Assembly (NCBI GenBank): GCA_020845755.1
Contig: JADLFE010000033.1
Coordinates: 310,001-374,000 of the forward strand
Direction: 5' to 3'
Source: Phycisphaerales bacterium
Lineage (GTDB): Bacteria > Planctomycetota > Phycisphaerae > Phycisphaerales > UBA1924
Length of the DNA: 64,000 nucleotides
The notes under the pieces were generated by a model. The model saw only the letters and a list, made by a program, of their open reading frames with translations. It was not told the origin of the DNA and searched no databases. The position numbers and the translations under genes are program-made. Numbering within the stretch: position 1 is the stretch's first letter; every line of letters begins with the position of its first letter. Positions 10,364 through 18,967 of this stretch are shown here, piece after piece.

Positions 10364-10721
10364 CTCTTGCTCCTTCAATCTGCTTGTGTGCGTCCGTGCA
10401 CGGCTCGCGTCATGCGGCCGTCGGCAGGAAGGTGCCATACGCCCGCGGCTTCTCCAGCCCAACGCCCCCGCGCGACACGCCGCGACAACGATCCTGACGC
10501 CCGGGGCACGTACACCACTCCACTCGCGCCAAACCACCTGAGTTCTGGGGCGTAGGGGCTTCGAACGCCGCGATTCGGCGGGCCCGGGGCCGCCTCCGGC
10601 CGGTCGGGTACACTGGCCCCGGCTTTGGATGGTTCTCGGGCTCGAGTCGGTCCGCCGGGGCTTCTTGAGGTACTCGGCGGGCGGTGTCGGCCCAGGGCGG
10701 GCGTCACGGAGGAGCAGGGTC
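10364..10721. other. Divergent intergenic region PEP-CTERM / dnaE
   Basis: The 358 bp hold the ribosome site of the PEP-CTERM gene (around 10371-10376) and, on the plus strand, a possible -10 TACACT at 10609-10614 about 108 nt before dnaE. The dnaE ribosome site GGAGGAG lies near 10708-10714. I see no small gene or other structured element. Confidence 0.4.
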
Positions 10722-13700
10722 ATGGCGGGCGGTGAGAGCAAATCGGGAGCGACGAAGCCCGCGCCGGTGATCCCGGCCGATCAGCAGTTTGTCCACCTGC
10801 ACCTGCACACCGAGTACTCGCTGCTCGACGGCGGGAACCGCGTCGACAAACTCGTGAACCGCGTGGCGGAACTGGGCATGACGGCGGTGGGGGTGACGGA
10901 CCACGGCAACATCTTCGGGGCCGTCAGCGTTTATCAGACGTGCAAGGACAAGGGCATCAAGCCGATCCTCGGCGTGGAGGCGTACGTCACGCCGCCGGGC
11001 AAGCCGCGCCAGGACCGGACGTACTCCGGCGGCGGCGAGGGCGGCTATCACCTCGTGCTGCTCTGCGAGAACAACGAGGGCTGGCAGAACCTGCTGGTGC
11101 TGTGCTCCGAGGCGTATCTGACGGGCTTTTACTACAAGCCGCGGATCGATCGCGAGATTCTTGAGAAGCACAGCGCGGGATTGATCGCGATCAATGGGCA
11201 CCTGGGCTCGGAGATCGGCGAGCACCTGCTCGATTACGAGCGCACGGGCGACGAGAAGTACTGGAAACTGGCGGTCGAGAGCGCCGAGTGGCACGCGCGG
11301 GTTTTCAACGACGGGCCGGGCGTGCCGGCAAGGTTCTATATCGAACTCCAGCACCACATCGCCGAGCAGAACTCGATCAACAAGCATCTCATCCGGCTGG
11401 CGCGGGACCTGAGGCTGCCGCTGGTGTGCGACAACGACGCGCACTTTCTCAAGGCCGAGGACCACGACGCGCACGACACGCTGATCTGCATCTCGACGGG
11501 CAAGAACAAGAGCGACACGAACCGGATGCGTTACCCGGCGGAGTTGTACGTGAAGTCGCCGGCGCAGATGCGCGCGATGTTCGAGGCGTATGGCGAGGCG
11601 GGGCGCGAGGCGTGCGACAACAGTGTGCGGATCGCGGGGCGCTGCAACGTGGAGTTGCCGTTGGGCAGGAACAACGCGCCGGCGGTGCGGATCGACCTGC
11701 CCGATCCGAAGTGCCTTCCGCGTCACGATGATCCGAAGTATGGCGGCGATCTGTCGGCGTGGTACAAGGAATACTGCGCGAGATTCGAACTCAGGCCGTT
11801 CGCCAGCGTGCCAACGGCGGAGGAACTCGCGGAATCAAAGAGGAACTGCGACACGGCGCTTCGCATGCTGAGCGAAGCGGGGTTTGTGTGGAGGTATGGG
11901 CCGGGCGAGGAAGAGAAGAAGACACGAGAAAAGCAGGGTGCAACCCACGACGCTGATCGCCGGGCCGCGCAGACGGCACGCCTTGAGCGCGAACTGAAGA
12001 TCCTCGCCGACAAGAACATTTCGGCGTACTTCCTCATCGTGTGGGATTTCGTCAACTGGGGACGCCAGCGCGGCATCCCGTCCAACGCCCGCGGCTCGGG
12101 CGTCGGCACCATGGTCGGCTATGTGCTGGGCCTGTCGAACGCCTGCCCCGTCGAGTATGGCCTGCTCTTCGAGCGATTCACCGACCCCGATCGCTCGGAA
12201 TACCCCGATATCGATATCGACCTGTGCCAGGACGGGCGCGGCGAGGTGATCAACTACGTCCGCAAGAAGTACGGGCATGTCGCGCAGATCATCACGTTTG
12301 GCACGATGAAGGCCCGGGCCGCGATCCGCGACGTCGCGCGCGTGCTGGCGGTCTCGCTCCCAGCGGCTGATCGCATCGCCAAACTGATCCCGGACACGCT
12401 GAACATCACGATCGATGAAGCGATCGAGCAGGAGCCCGACCTCAAGGGTCTGTACGAGGGGCAGCAGCGTTGCCTCGACAAGGTGAACGACAAGTTGTCG
12501 CCCGAGCAGTCGATCGACGCGAAGACCGTTCGCTCGCTGATCGACAACGCGCGAACGCTGGAGGGCCAGGCGCGCCACGCGGGGGTGCACGCCGCGGGGG
12601 TGATCATCGCGACGCGCCCGCTGGACGAGATCGTGCCGCTCTATCGCCAGAGCGGGAGCGAAGAGACGGAGATCGTGACGCAGTGGGACGGGCCGACGTG
12701 CGAGAAGATGGGCCTGCTGAAGATGGACTTCCTGGGCCTGCGGACGATCTCGATCGTCGAGCGGGCGCGGAAACTCATCCGCGAGGGGCTGAGCGAGGAG
12801 GAGATCTGGAGGGCGGTCGGCCGCTCGACGGAGTTCGAGCAGATCAGGGCGGCAAAGCAGCAAGGCGCGAACCAGAAGGGCAAGAAGGGCGCTGGCGAAT
12901 CCGCGGGCGCGCTGAGCTTCGCGCATCCGCTCGATCTGGATCGATTGCATTACTCCGATCAGCGGGTCTTGGAACTGTTCCGGCGCGGCGACACCACAGG
13001 CGTGTTCCAGTTTGAATCGGGCGGCATGCGTCGGTTGCTGGTCGAGATGAAGCCCGACCGCCTCGAAGACCTCATCGCCGCCAACGCGCTCTTCCGCCCG
13101 GGCCCGATGGATCTCATCCCCGACTACAACCGGCGCAAGCACGGGCAGGACGCCGTGCCCAAGGTCCACGACATCGTCGATCGATACACCGCCGAGACCT
13201 ACGGCGTGATGGTCTACCAGGAACAGGTCATGCAGATCGTGCACGGCCTGGGCGGCATCAAACTCCGCGACGCCTACACGCTCATCAAGAACATCAGCAA
13301 GAAGAAGCACGACAAGATCGAGAAGGAGCGTCCCAAATTTGTCGACGGCGCGCACAAGCAGGGCCTCAGCAAGCAGGCCGCCGAGGACTTGTTCGAGCTG
13401 ATCCTGAAGTTCGCGGGCTACGGCTTCAACAAGTCGCACTCGACGGGCTACGCGATCGTCGCGTATCAGACGGCGTATCTGAAGACGTACTTCCCCGCGC
13501 AGTACATGGCCGCGTTCCTGACCTACGAGAGCCAGGCGCAGAAGGCGTCGGAGTGGATCCCGTACCTCGAAGACTGCCGCCGCACGCGCGTGATCGATCC
13601 GGCGAGCGGCAAGGTCGCGAAGGTCGGCGTGGAGGTCAAGCCGCCCGACATCAACCTGTCGCAGGCCGATTTCGCGGTGGTGTTCGAGGCGGGCGAGGCG

Positions 13701-14864
13701 CACACGTCGTCGGGCGGGCACATCCGCTTTGGCCTGCGCGCGATCAAGGGCGTGGGCGACAAGTTGATCGAGGCGATCATTCTGGAGCGCGACCCCAAGC
13801 CAGGCGACGAAAACGCCGGGGCGCGCCCGTTCACGTCGCTGTTTGATTTCTGCGAGCGCGTGATGTCGCACGGCGCGGGCATCCTGAACAAGGCCGCCCT
13901 CGAATCGCTCATCAAGTGCGGCGTGTTCGATTCGGTGCACGGGCGTCAGAACCGCGCCGCGATGATCGCGTCGATCGAACAGGCCGTGAGCGCCGCGCAG
14001 AAGGCGGCCCAGGATCGGGCCAGCGGCCAGGGCTCGCTGTTTGGCTTGGGCGGAGGCGGGGGGGACGTGCCCGCGGCAACTCCCGCGGACACGGGTGTGC
14101 TCACGCGCGCCACGCCGTGGAGCGAGAGCGAGACCCTCGCCGGCGAGAAGGACGTTCTGGGGTTCTATGTCTCCAGCCACCCGCTGGAAACATGGAAGCA
14201 CTGGGCGTCGACGTTCGCCAACGCCGACACGTCGAGCGTGAAGAACATGGCCCAGGACACCCGCGCGATCATCGCGGGCCTCGTTCAGAGCGTTCGTCAG
14301 TTGGTCGTAAAGTCCGGCCGCTCGGCCGGGCAGAAGATGGCCATCGTGACATTCGAGGACACGGCCGGCGCGATGGACTGCGTGCTCTTCACCGACGCCT
14401 TCGCGCGCTTCGGGCACCTCGTTGACGCATCGAGCACCACGCCCGTCTTCCTGCTCGGGCGCGTCGATCGCTCGCGCGGCGATCCTCAGCTCATCGTCGA
14501 GCGCGTCGTGCCGATCGATGGCGTGCCCGTCCTCCCCGGCCGCCTGCAACTCTTCTTCGACGGCGAGCGCCTGAACGGCACGGGGCGTTCGAGCATGGAA
14601 CGCGCCGTGGAGCTCGTGCGCTCCAAGGCCGCGACAGGCCCCGCGGACTTCCCCATCGAGATCGCCGTTGCGTCGGCGGGCTCGGTCGCGACGATGAGCG
14701 TTGATTCGCGTACGCGCGTCGCGCTCGACCCCGATCTCATCAAGCAGCTCGTGCTCATCCTGGGCGAGGGCTGCGTGCGCGTGGTGGGGGGCGTGACGGC
14801 CGAGGTCGTCAACGGCAACAACAACAGGCCGTGGGAGAAGAAGAAACGGCCGGTGGAGGTGTGA
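10722..14864 (+). CDS. dnaE: DNA polymerase III subunit alpha
   Basis: Replicative DNA polymerase. The 1380-residue product has an N-terminal PHP domain (HLHLHTEYSLLDGG, later TDHGNIFG), the C-family polymerase core with the metal-binding YPDIDIDL motif, the KMDFLGLRTI motif, a helix-hairpin-helix region, and a C-terminal OB-fold (MAIVTFEDTAGAMDCVLF). It is longer than the usual 1150-1180 residues, with extra segments near residues 390-430 and 720-740 and an extended C-terminus. The start at ATG 10722 follows GGAGGAG with 7-8 nt spacing; an upstream ATG at 10629 has no such site. Expressed alone, with a hairpin cluster downstream. Confidence 0.97.
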   Translation: MAGGESKSGATKPAPVIPADQQFVHLHLHTEYSLLDGGNRVDKLVNRVAELGMTAVGVTDHGNIFGAVSVYQTCKDKGIKPILGVEAYVTPPGKPRQDRTYSGGGEGGYHLVLLCENNEGWQNLLVLCSEAYLTGFYYKPRIDREILEKHSAGLIAINGHLGSEIGEHLLDYERTGDEKYWKLAVESAEWHARVFNDGPGVPARFYIELQHHIAEQNSINKHLIRLARDLRLPLVCDNDAHFLKAEDHDAHDTLICISTGKNKSDTNRMRYPAELYVKSPAQMRAMFEAYGEAGREACDNSVRIAGRCNVELPLGRNNAPAVRIDLPDPKCLPRHDDPKYGGDLSAWYKEYCARFELRPFASVPTAEELAESKRNCDTALRMLSEAGFVWRYGPGEEEKKTREKQGATHDADRRAAQTARLERELKILADKNISAYFLIVWDFVNWGRQRGIPSNARGSGVGTMVGYVLGLSNACPVEYGLLFERFTDPDRSEYPDIDIDLCQDGRGEVINYVRKKYGHVAQIITFGTMKARAAIRDVARVLAVSLPAADRIAKLIPDTLNITIDEAIEQEPDLKGLYEGQQRCLDKVNDKLSPEQSIDAKTVRSLIDNARTLEGQARHAGVHAAGVIIATRPLDEIVPLYRQSGSEETEIVTQWDGPTCEKMGLLKMDFLGLRTISIVERARKLIREGLSEEEIWRAVGRSTEFEQIRAAKQQGANQKGKKGAGESAGALSFAHPLDLDRLHYSDQRVLELFRRGDTTGVFQFESGGMRRLLVEMKPDRLEDLIAANALFRPGPMDLIPDYNRRKHGQDAVPKVHDIVDRYTAETYGVMVYQEQVMQIVHGLGGIKLRDAYTLIKNISKKKHDKIEKERPKFVDGAHKQGLSKQAAEDLFELILKFAGYGFNKSHSTGYAIVAYQTAYLKTYFPAQYMAAFLTYESQAQKASEWIPYLEDCRRTRVIDPASGKVAKVGVEVKPPDINLSQADFAVVFEAGEAHTSSGGHIRFGLRAIKGVGDKLIEAIILERDPKPGDENAGARPFTSLFDFCERVMSHGAGILNKAALESLIKCGVFDSVHGRQNRAAMIASIEQAVSAAQKAAQDRASGQGSLFGLGGGGGDVPAATPADTGVLTRATPWSESETLAGEKDVLGFYVSSHPLETWKHWASTFANADTSSVKNMAQDTRAIIAGLVQSVRQLVVKSGRSAGQKMAIVTFEDTAGAMDCVLFTDAFARFGHLVDASSTTPVFLLGRVDRSRGDPQLIVERVVPIDGVPVLPGRLQLFFDGERLNGTGRSSMERAVELVRSKAATGPADFPIEIAVASAGSVATMSVDSRTRVALDPDLIKQLVLILGEGCVRVVGGVTAEVVNGNNNRPWEKKKRPVEV

Positions 14865-14879
14865 GCCGCCAGCGTGTGC

Positions 14880-14903
14880 CACGGACCAATTTCGGGGTCC
14901 GTG
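14880..14903 (+). terminator. Probable terminator after dnaE
   Basis: CACGGACC (14880-14887), 8-nt loop, GGTCCGTG (14896-14903), followed by CTCTTGTT. The T-run is interrupted, so termination strength is uncertain. Confidence 0.5.
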
Positions 14904-14913
14904 CTCTTGTTAG

Positions 14914-14932
14914 GTCGGCACTCCGTGCCGAC
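14914..14932 (+). repeat. REP-like hairpin A
   Basis: GTCGGCAC-TCC-GTGCCGAC: a perfect 8-bp stem with a 3-nt loop, in the dnaE/zinc-ribbon gap. It is paired with the inverted relative at 14988-15006. Confidence 0.6.
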
Positions 14933-14957
14933 GCCTTCCTTCCCTCTCATGCTCGTC

Positions 14958-14975
14958 TTACCAATCGGCTGGTAA
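14958..14975. repeat. Short inverted repeat TTACCA/TGGTAA
   Basis: TTACCA, a 6-nt spacer ATCGGC, then TGGTAA. It lies between the two REP-like hairpins and could be a small hairpin or a dimeric operator. Confidence 0.35.
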
Positions 14976-14987
14976 ACAATCAGGGAT

Positions 14988-15006
14988 GTCGGCGCGGAGC
15001 GCCGAC
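14988..15006 (-). repeat. REP-like hairpin B (inverted relative of A)
   Basis: GTCGGCGC-GGA-GCGCCGAC: an 8-bp stem with a 3-nt loop. On the minus strand the loop is TCC, as in hairpin A, so the two face each other. Confidence 0.6.
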
Positions 15007-15020
15007 CCACCCAAGAAGCC

Positions 15021-15210
15021 GCGGCCTGCGGCCCGCCCATGGACGAGTTACGCTGCACGCATGAGCGATCCACACTCACCCGGCGGCGTGAATGGACCTT
15101 CGCCCGACACTCGCCCGTTCTCGCCGGTCTGCCTTTCGTGCGGCTTTCCGCGCAAGGGCCTCGGCGATTCGATCACGACCTGCCCGGAGTGCGGGGCGAA
15201 ATGGGTGCGG
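15021..15210 (+). repeat. Duplicated promoter + zinc-ribbon module, copy 1
   Basis: Nearly identical to 15939-16128 (offset 918 bp). The block spans about 40 bp upstream, including TACGCT, and the first 50 codons of the zinc-ribbon gene. Similarity ends abruptly after GGGTGCGG. Confidence 0.9.
15049..15054 (+). promoter_or_regulatory. -10-like TACGCT 6 nt before zinc-ribbon gene 1
   Basis: TACGCT ends 6 nt before ATG 15061, with no ribosome-binding site. The same hexamer and spacing precede the paralogue. Confidence 0.5.
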
Positions 15211-15936
15211 GTCAGTGATCGCCACGCGTGGGCCTCGGAGACCCGGTGGGGCCTTGGTTCGATCGCGCTCTCTGTCGCGGCGGCCTTGGCCATCGTGGCT
15301 CCGCGCACCAGCGCGCTGGTGATGCTCCGCACGGGCGAGTTCGTCTGCATGATCTGTGATTGGTTGCTCGTCGTGCCCAGCCTCTTCTTCTACTTGGGCC
15401 TGCGAGCGCTTTCGCGTGCCGCACCCGACGTGCCATCAACAACGTGGTCCGCGCGTCTCTCTCTCATCGTGGCGATCCTGCTGTTGGCACACGCCTCGGG
15501 TGCAATGGCAATCCCGCTCGAAAACCTCTCGAACTTGCTCGGTTCAAACGAGCCGCTGGTCGCGGCCCATTTGCTCCAGGCGGTATTCATGGTGTTGCTT
15601 ACCGTCGCAGCCGCCTCAGCGATGCGTGTTGTGGGATCAGTGCTGACGACGATTGGGAGTTTTCGTGACGCCGGGCGGCTGCGGACTCTCGCGCGTCCCG
15701 CAATGATTGTCGCGATCGTGCTCGGGTGCCTTTCGATCTTCGGTGAGGAACTCTCCCTGATCAACGACCGCTGGCCAAAGGGCCCGTTTACATGGTGGAC
15801 GTTTTCGCAGGGCCTGATCGCGAGCATCGGCGCATGGGCCGCTTTCACTCTCGCGGGAATGGGGCTGATGATCCTCGCCGGCGCAAGTGTTGCATATCGC
15901 TGGATCCGTTTCTATGACGCCAAGGCACCGGCTTGA
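15061..15936 (+). CDS. Zinc-ribbon membrane protein 1 (hypothetical)
   Basis: The 291-residue product has an N-terminal zinc ribbon CLSCG-x13-CPECG (about 22-42) that should bind one zinc ion, followed by five or six hydrophobic segments (about 60-85, 95-120, 138-160, 175-200, 215-235, 260-285). Such zinc-ribbon plus multi-span proteins are common in planctomycetes and have no known role. Its first 50 codons are nearly identical to those of the next gene, while the membrane parts differ. The start is fixed by TACGCT 6 nt upstream and by conservation with the paralogue. Confidence 0.8.
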   Translation: MSDPHSPGGVNGPSPDTRPFSPVCLSCGFPRKGLGDSITTCPECGAKWVRVSDRHAWASETRWGLGSIALSVAAALAIVAPRTSALVMLRTGEFVCMICDWLLVVPSLFFYLGLRALSRAAPDVPSTTWSARLSLIVAILLLAHASGAMAIPLENLSNLLGSNEPLVAAHLLQAVFMVLLTVAAASAMRVVGSVLTTIGSFRDAGRLRTLARPAMIVAIVLGCLSIFGEELSLINDRWPKGPFTWWTFSQGLIASIGAWAAFTLAGMGLMILAGASVAYRWIRFYDAKAPA

Positions 15937-15938
15937 CC

Positions 15939-16128
15939 GCGGCCTGCGGCCCGCCCATGGACGAGTTACGCTGCACGCATGAGCGATCCAAACTCACCCG
16001 GCGGCGTGAATGGGCCTTCGCCCGACACTCGCCCGTTCTCGCCGGTCTGCCTTTCGTGCGGGTTTCCACGCAAGGGCCTCGGCGATTCGATCACGACCTG
16101 CCCCGAGTGCGGGGCGAAATGGGTGCGG
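15939..16128 (+). repeat. Duplicated promoter + zinc-ribbon module, copy 2
   Basis: Second copy of the 190-bp block at 15021-15210, with only a few substitutions. It begins a few bases after the stop codon of gene 1. Confidence 0.9.
15967..15972 (+). promoter_or_regulatory. -10-like TACGCT 6 nt before zinc-ribbon gene 2
   Basis: Same hexamer and 6-nt spacing as in copy 1, in front of ATG 15979. The duplication carried the promoter-like element with the gene start. Confidence 0.5.
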
Positions 16129-16836
16129 CTGCGCGACGGCGGCTCGTGGCTTCGTGATGTGACTTGGGGCTTGAAACTCGTCGCGCTCGGCCTGGCCGCT
16201 TGGTTTGTATTCGGCGCGTTCTCCGTTCCGCCCGGATCGCTGCGCGACGCGCTGCAGTTCGCGAGTGCGGCGGCGTTGCTGACGGTCTGGCTCGGCACGC
16301 GACGCTTGATTCCGGTCGCCCCACGCGGGCCGGCCGTTCGGACCGCGTCTGTTGCGATCACGGCGCTGCTGGTGATGTACATCGCCGTTTGCGCGGGCGT
16401 ATTCGGGGTACTTGGCTCAACGGTCTGGGGCCTGACGGCATCTCGGATCGATCTGCGTTTCGACTTGCTCAGTTCGTCGGCGCTCAAGGCTCTTGAGGCC
16501 ACGGCCGGCGCGGGGCTGGTCGTGATCCTGTTCTCGCTCGCAACAAACCTGCGTATCCACGTTCGCCCCAAGTTGAGCGATTGGCTTGTTCTCTCGGTTG
16601 GCTTCTTGGCGGGCGCGGGCAGGCTGGCCTCGGCAAATCTCCACACACTGTTGGACTACTTCTTTGGCAAAGCGTCAACAGAATCGGCGCAGGTACTGCG
16701 AGGATTCGCAGACTCGTATCTTGAACTCTTCGTCACGGCTACGACGCTCGGGATCGTGCTGGCGATCTGGGTGCTCTGGCTTGTCTGCGCCCGTGCGGCA
16801 TCGCAGGCGACGCCTCATGCCGTGCACGGCACTTAG
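15979..16836 (+). CDS. Zinc-ribbon membrane protein 2 (paralogue)
   Basis: The 285-residue product repeats the N-terminal module MSDPNSPGGVNGPSPDTR and the zinc ribbon (CLSCG, CPECG) of its upstream neighbour almost unchanged, then continues with different hydrophobic segments (about 58-80, 88-105, 115-140, 170-190, 198-215, 240-265). It is thus a module fusion: a conserved cytoplasmic head with a new membrane part. The function is unknown. The 42-nt gap to the preceding gene is filled by the duplicated upstream block. Confidence 0.8.
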   Translation: MSDPNSPGGVNGPSPDTRPFSPVCLSCGFPRKGLGDSITTCPECGAKWVRLRDGGSWLRDVTWGLKLVALGLAAWFVFGAFSVPPGSLRDALQFASAAALLTVWLGTRRLIPVAPRGPAVRTASVAITALLVMYIAVCAGVFGVLGSTVWGLTASRIDLRFDLLSSSALKALEATAGAGLVVILFSLATNLRIHVRPKLSDWLVLSVGFLAGAGRLASANLHTLLDYFFGKASTESAQVLRGFADSYLELFVTATTLGIVLAIWVLWLVCARAASQATPHAVHGT

Positions 16837-16900
16837 TGCGATCCTCCGCGTCGTAAAGATGCACGCGGAACATCGGTCGATTCCCCTTCGCGCCAGCCTG

Positions 16901-16906
16901 TATCAT
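16901..16906 (+). promoter_or_regulatory. -10-like TATCAT 5 nt before DUF3472 gene
   Basis: TATCAT ends 5 nt before ATG 16912, with no ribosome site. A leaderless start is likely. Confidence 0.45.
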
Positions 16907-16911
16907 CCGGC

Positions 16912-18345
16912 ATGACGCATTCCGCACTTTGCTCTTTGGCCCTCGCGTGTGCCGCCGTTATTTCTTCGCCCCTCGCGCAAGCGCAGACTCCTCAATCGCC
17001 CGCCGCTCCGTCGCAACCAGCGGCCAAGGCCCCTGGGTTCTTCCTCCCCGCCATCGCGGCCTATGCAAAGCCCGACGAACGTGGCCTCCGCCGCGACGAG
17101 TCCGGCGTGCGCCGCTGGGAATCGCGCGACCTCGTCTGGTATGCACAACTCGATCGCTCCGGCGAAATCTCCGTTCGCGTTGAACTCGAGAAGGCGGCGG
17201 GCACCGAGGGCACGCTCTCGGTCTTCGCCCTCGACGCCGCGGGAAACGAATCCACCGCGACACTGAACCTCGCCGATTCATCCAAAGCAGTGGGGGACCA
17301 CGATCCCGGCTCGCGCGTGCCCGACTCGAACGCGCCCGGCTCACTCACCCTCTGCCCGCTCACCATCTCGCGCGCGGGATACGTCCGCCTCACGCTCCAC
17401 GCCGACGGGCTCAAGGACGCGGGCCTGCTGCGCGGCCTCACGCTGATCGGCGACGCCGCCACCAGCGCCCGCGCCAGCAACGTGGAGCGTCGCAATGCCG
17501 CCAGTGTTCACCTGAACTATCCGCTCGAGCGCGGCGAGGAAGTCGAGTGGTTCTATGGCGAGGTGCGCGCCATCACCGATCCGCTTTACTCCTACTACGA
17601 AGTGCTCGGCTTCCACCGCGGCTATTTCGGCATCCAGGTCAACAGCCCCACCGAACGCCGCATCATCTTCTCCGTGTGGGACGCCGGCGGCGAAAAAAAC
17701 GACCGCGGCAAGGTGGCCGATGAGAATCGCGTGAAGCTGCTCGCCAAGGGCGACGGGGTGGTGGCAGGCGATTTCGGCAACGAGGGCACCGGCGGGCACT
17801 CGCATCTCGTGTATCCGTGGAAGACCGGCGAGAACTACAAACTCCTGCTCGGCGCGCGGATCGACGCCGACGCGACCATCTACTCCGCCTACTTCTTCTT
17901 CCCCGAGCGAAGCGACTGGGGATTGATCGCCTCGTTCCGTGCCCCGCGCGACGCCAAGCACCCGCACGGCCTGTACGCCTTCAACGAGAACTTCGGCGGA
18001 AGCAACGGCGACGCGCGCCGCGTCTGCGAGTTCTCAAACGCCTGGGTCCGTCATCCCGACGGCACATGGCGCGAACTGCTGGAGGCCAAGTTCACCCACG
18101 ACGGGCACGGCAAGGAACAACGCCGCGACTACGCCGCATGGGCCAAGGGCCCGGGCTTCATCCTCTCCAACGGCGGGTTCATCGACCGCCCGACGCTGGT
18201 GGGCGACCTGTCGCTGGGTGTCCCCGCCGGGCCGGACGAGGCAATGGAGTTTGCGACCAAATACGGCGAATCAATCGCGCATGCCCCGGGAAGTTCTCCC
18301 GAGATTGATACCGTTGTGCTGTTGAAACTGGCGAATCCGAAGTGA
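16912..18345 (+). CDS. Secreted DUF3472/DUF5077-type protein
   Basis: The 477-residue product starts with a signal peptide (MTHSALCSLALACAAVISSPLAQAQ, cleavage near 25). Residues about 60-160 form a beta-rich N-terminal domain resembling DUF5077, and about 190-420 match the DUF3472 pattern: ASVHLNYPL, EVEWFYGEV, YSYYEVLGFHRGYFGIQ, FSVWDAGG and GGHSHLVYPWKTGENYKLL, ending with SNGGFI. These families are exported and often linked to carbohydrate binding or degradation, but no enzyme activity is established. No catalytic residues can be assigned. The C-terminus lacks a sorting tail. Confidence 0.85.
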   Translation: MTHSALCSLALACAAVISSPLAQAQTPQSPAAPSQPAAKAPGFFLPAIAAYAKPDERGLRRDESGVRRWESRDLVWYAQLDRSGEISVRVELEKAAGTEGTLSVFALDAAGNESTATLNLADSSKAVGDHDPGSRVPDSNAPGSLTLCPLTISRAGYVRLTLHADGLKDAGLLRGLTLIGDAATSARASNVERRNAASVHLNYPLERGEEVEWFYGEVRAITDPLYSYYEVLGFHRGYFGIQVNSPTERRIIFSVWDAGGEKNDRGKVADENRVKLLAKGDGVVAGDFGNEGTGGHSHLVYPWKTGENYKLLLGARIDADATIYSAYFFFPERSDWGLIASFRAPRDAKHPHGLYAFNENFGGSNGDARRVCEFSNAWVRHPDGTWRELLEAKFTHDGHGKEQRRDYAAWAKGPGFILSNGGFIDRPTLVGDLSLGVPAGPDEAMEFATKYGESIAHAPGSSPEIDTVVLLKLANPK

Positions 18346-18372
18346 CCGGACGAGGAATTGAACGGAGCGAGG

Positions 18373-18699
18373 ATGCCGCTGTCTCTGATGTCGATGGTTG
18401 GAGTGGTGGTTGGCGCGGCGGTGCTGATCGCCGGGCTGTGGCTGCTGCGCGAGCCGAAACAGGGCACGAAGCGCGCGGGGCTCAGCGTGCCGACGCGGAT
18501 GGCGACGGCGCTGGCGCTGCTCGTGCTGGGGTATCACATCGCGGCGTGGTCGCTGCCCGATTCGTGGACGCCGATGAAGGTGCCGCTCGAGAATTGGTGG
18601 CTGCTGGCGATCGGCGGCGTGATGATGCTGTCGAGCAGCGTGGTGATGGACAGGCGGGATGAAGAGACGCAGAGACAAAGAGACGAAGAGACAAAGTGA
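18373..18699 (+). CDS. Small two-span membrane protein, 108 aa
   Basis: The start is ATG 18373 with GGAGCGAGG just upstream; a TTG 15 nt earlier is an alternative. Three hydrophobic stretches are visible (about 5-22, 42-62 and 78-94), so two or three membrane spans. The last 17 residues (MDRRDEETQRQRDEETK) are encoded by a degenerate GAGAC-rich simple repeat of the kind found between genes, and so may be a read-through extension and not part of the conserved fold. It follows the DUF3472 gene by 27 nt and may be cotranscribed. Function unknown. Confidence 0.6.
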   Translation: MPLSLMSMVGVVVGAAVLIAGLWLLREPKQGTKRAGLSVPTRMATALALLVLGYHIAAWSLPDSWTPMKVPLENWWLLAIGGVMMLSSSVVMDRRDEETQRQRDEETK

Positions 18700-18710
18700 A
18701 GAGAAGGGCA
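18655..18710 (+). repeat. GAGAC-rich simple repeat
   Basis: Purine-rich tract with recurring GAAGAGAC/AAAGAGAC units. It encodes the charged tail of the preceding gene and continues past its stop codon. Confidence 0.6.
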
Positions 18711-18747
18711 GGAGTCAGAGGACGGGGACGGGGGACGAGCAAAAGCG

Positions 18748-18776
18748 GCATTCGGCATTCGTGATTCGGCATTCGG
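18748..18776. repeat. ATTCGGCATTCG intergenic repeat
   Basis: GCATTCGGCATTCGTGATTC and the following GGCATTCG repeat the unit ATTCGGCATTCG twice. It lies in a 268-bp gap (18700-18967) that otherwise holds a C/T-rich stretch near 18905-18955 and no gene. Low-complexity repeats of this kind recur in planctomycete intergenic DNA. Confidence 0.5.
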
Positions 18777-18967
18777 GCAATACAGAGAACCGTGTCGCCG
18801 TGTGGTGGATTCGAGCAGGTCCGAAGCATTTCGGCGATCGTCGGCACGAGACGGCTTCTCTCGCCTCCCGGCCCGACGCGCTTGTTTCGACCTCTTCGAT
18901 CCCTTTGAGTTCTCTCTGGTCCGTGTTCTCTGCGATCTCTGCGTTCCGTTCACTTGATTCACTCCGC

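Noticed and set aside
11835..14882. A 1015-codon open frame antisense to dnaE
   Set aside because: It is the mirror of a strongly coding GC-rich gene; the product is Arg/His/Leu-rich without family motifs, and dnaE motifs on the other strand are complete.
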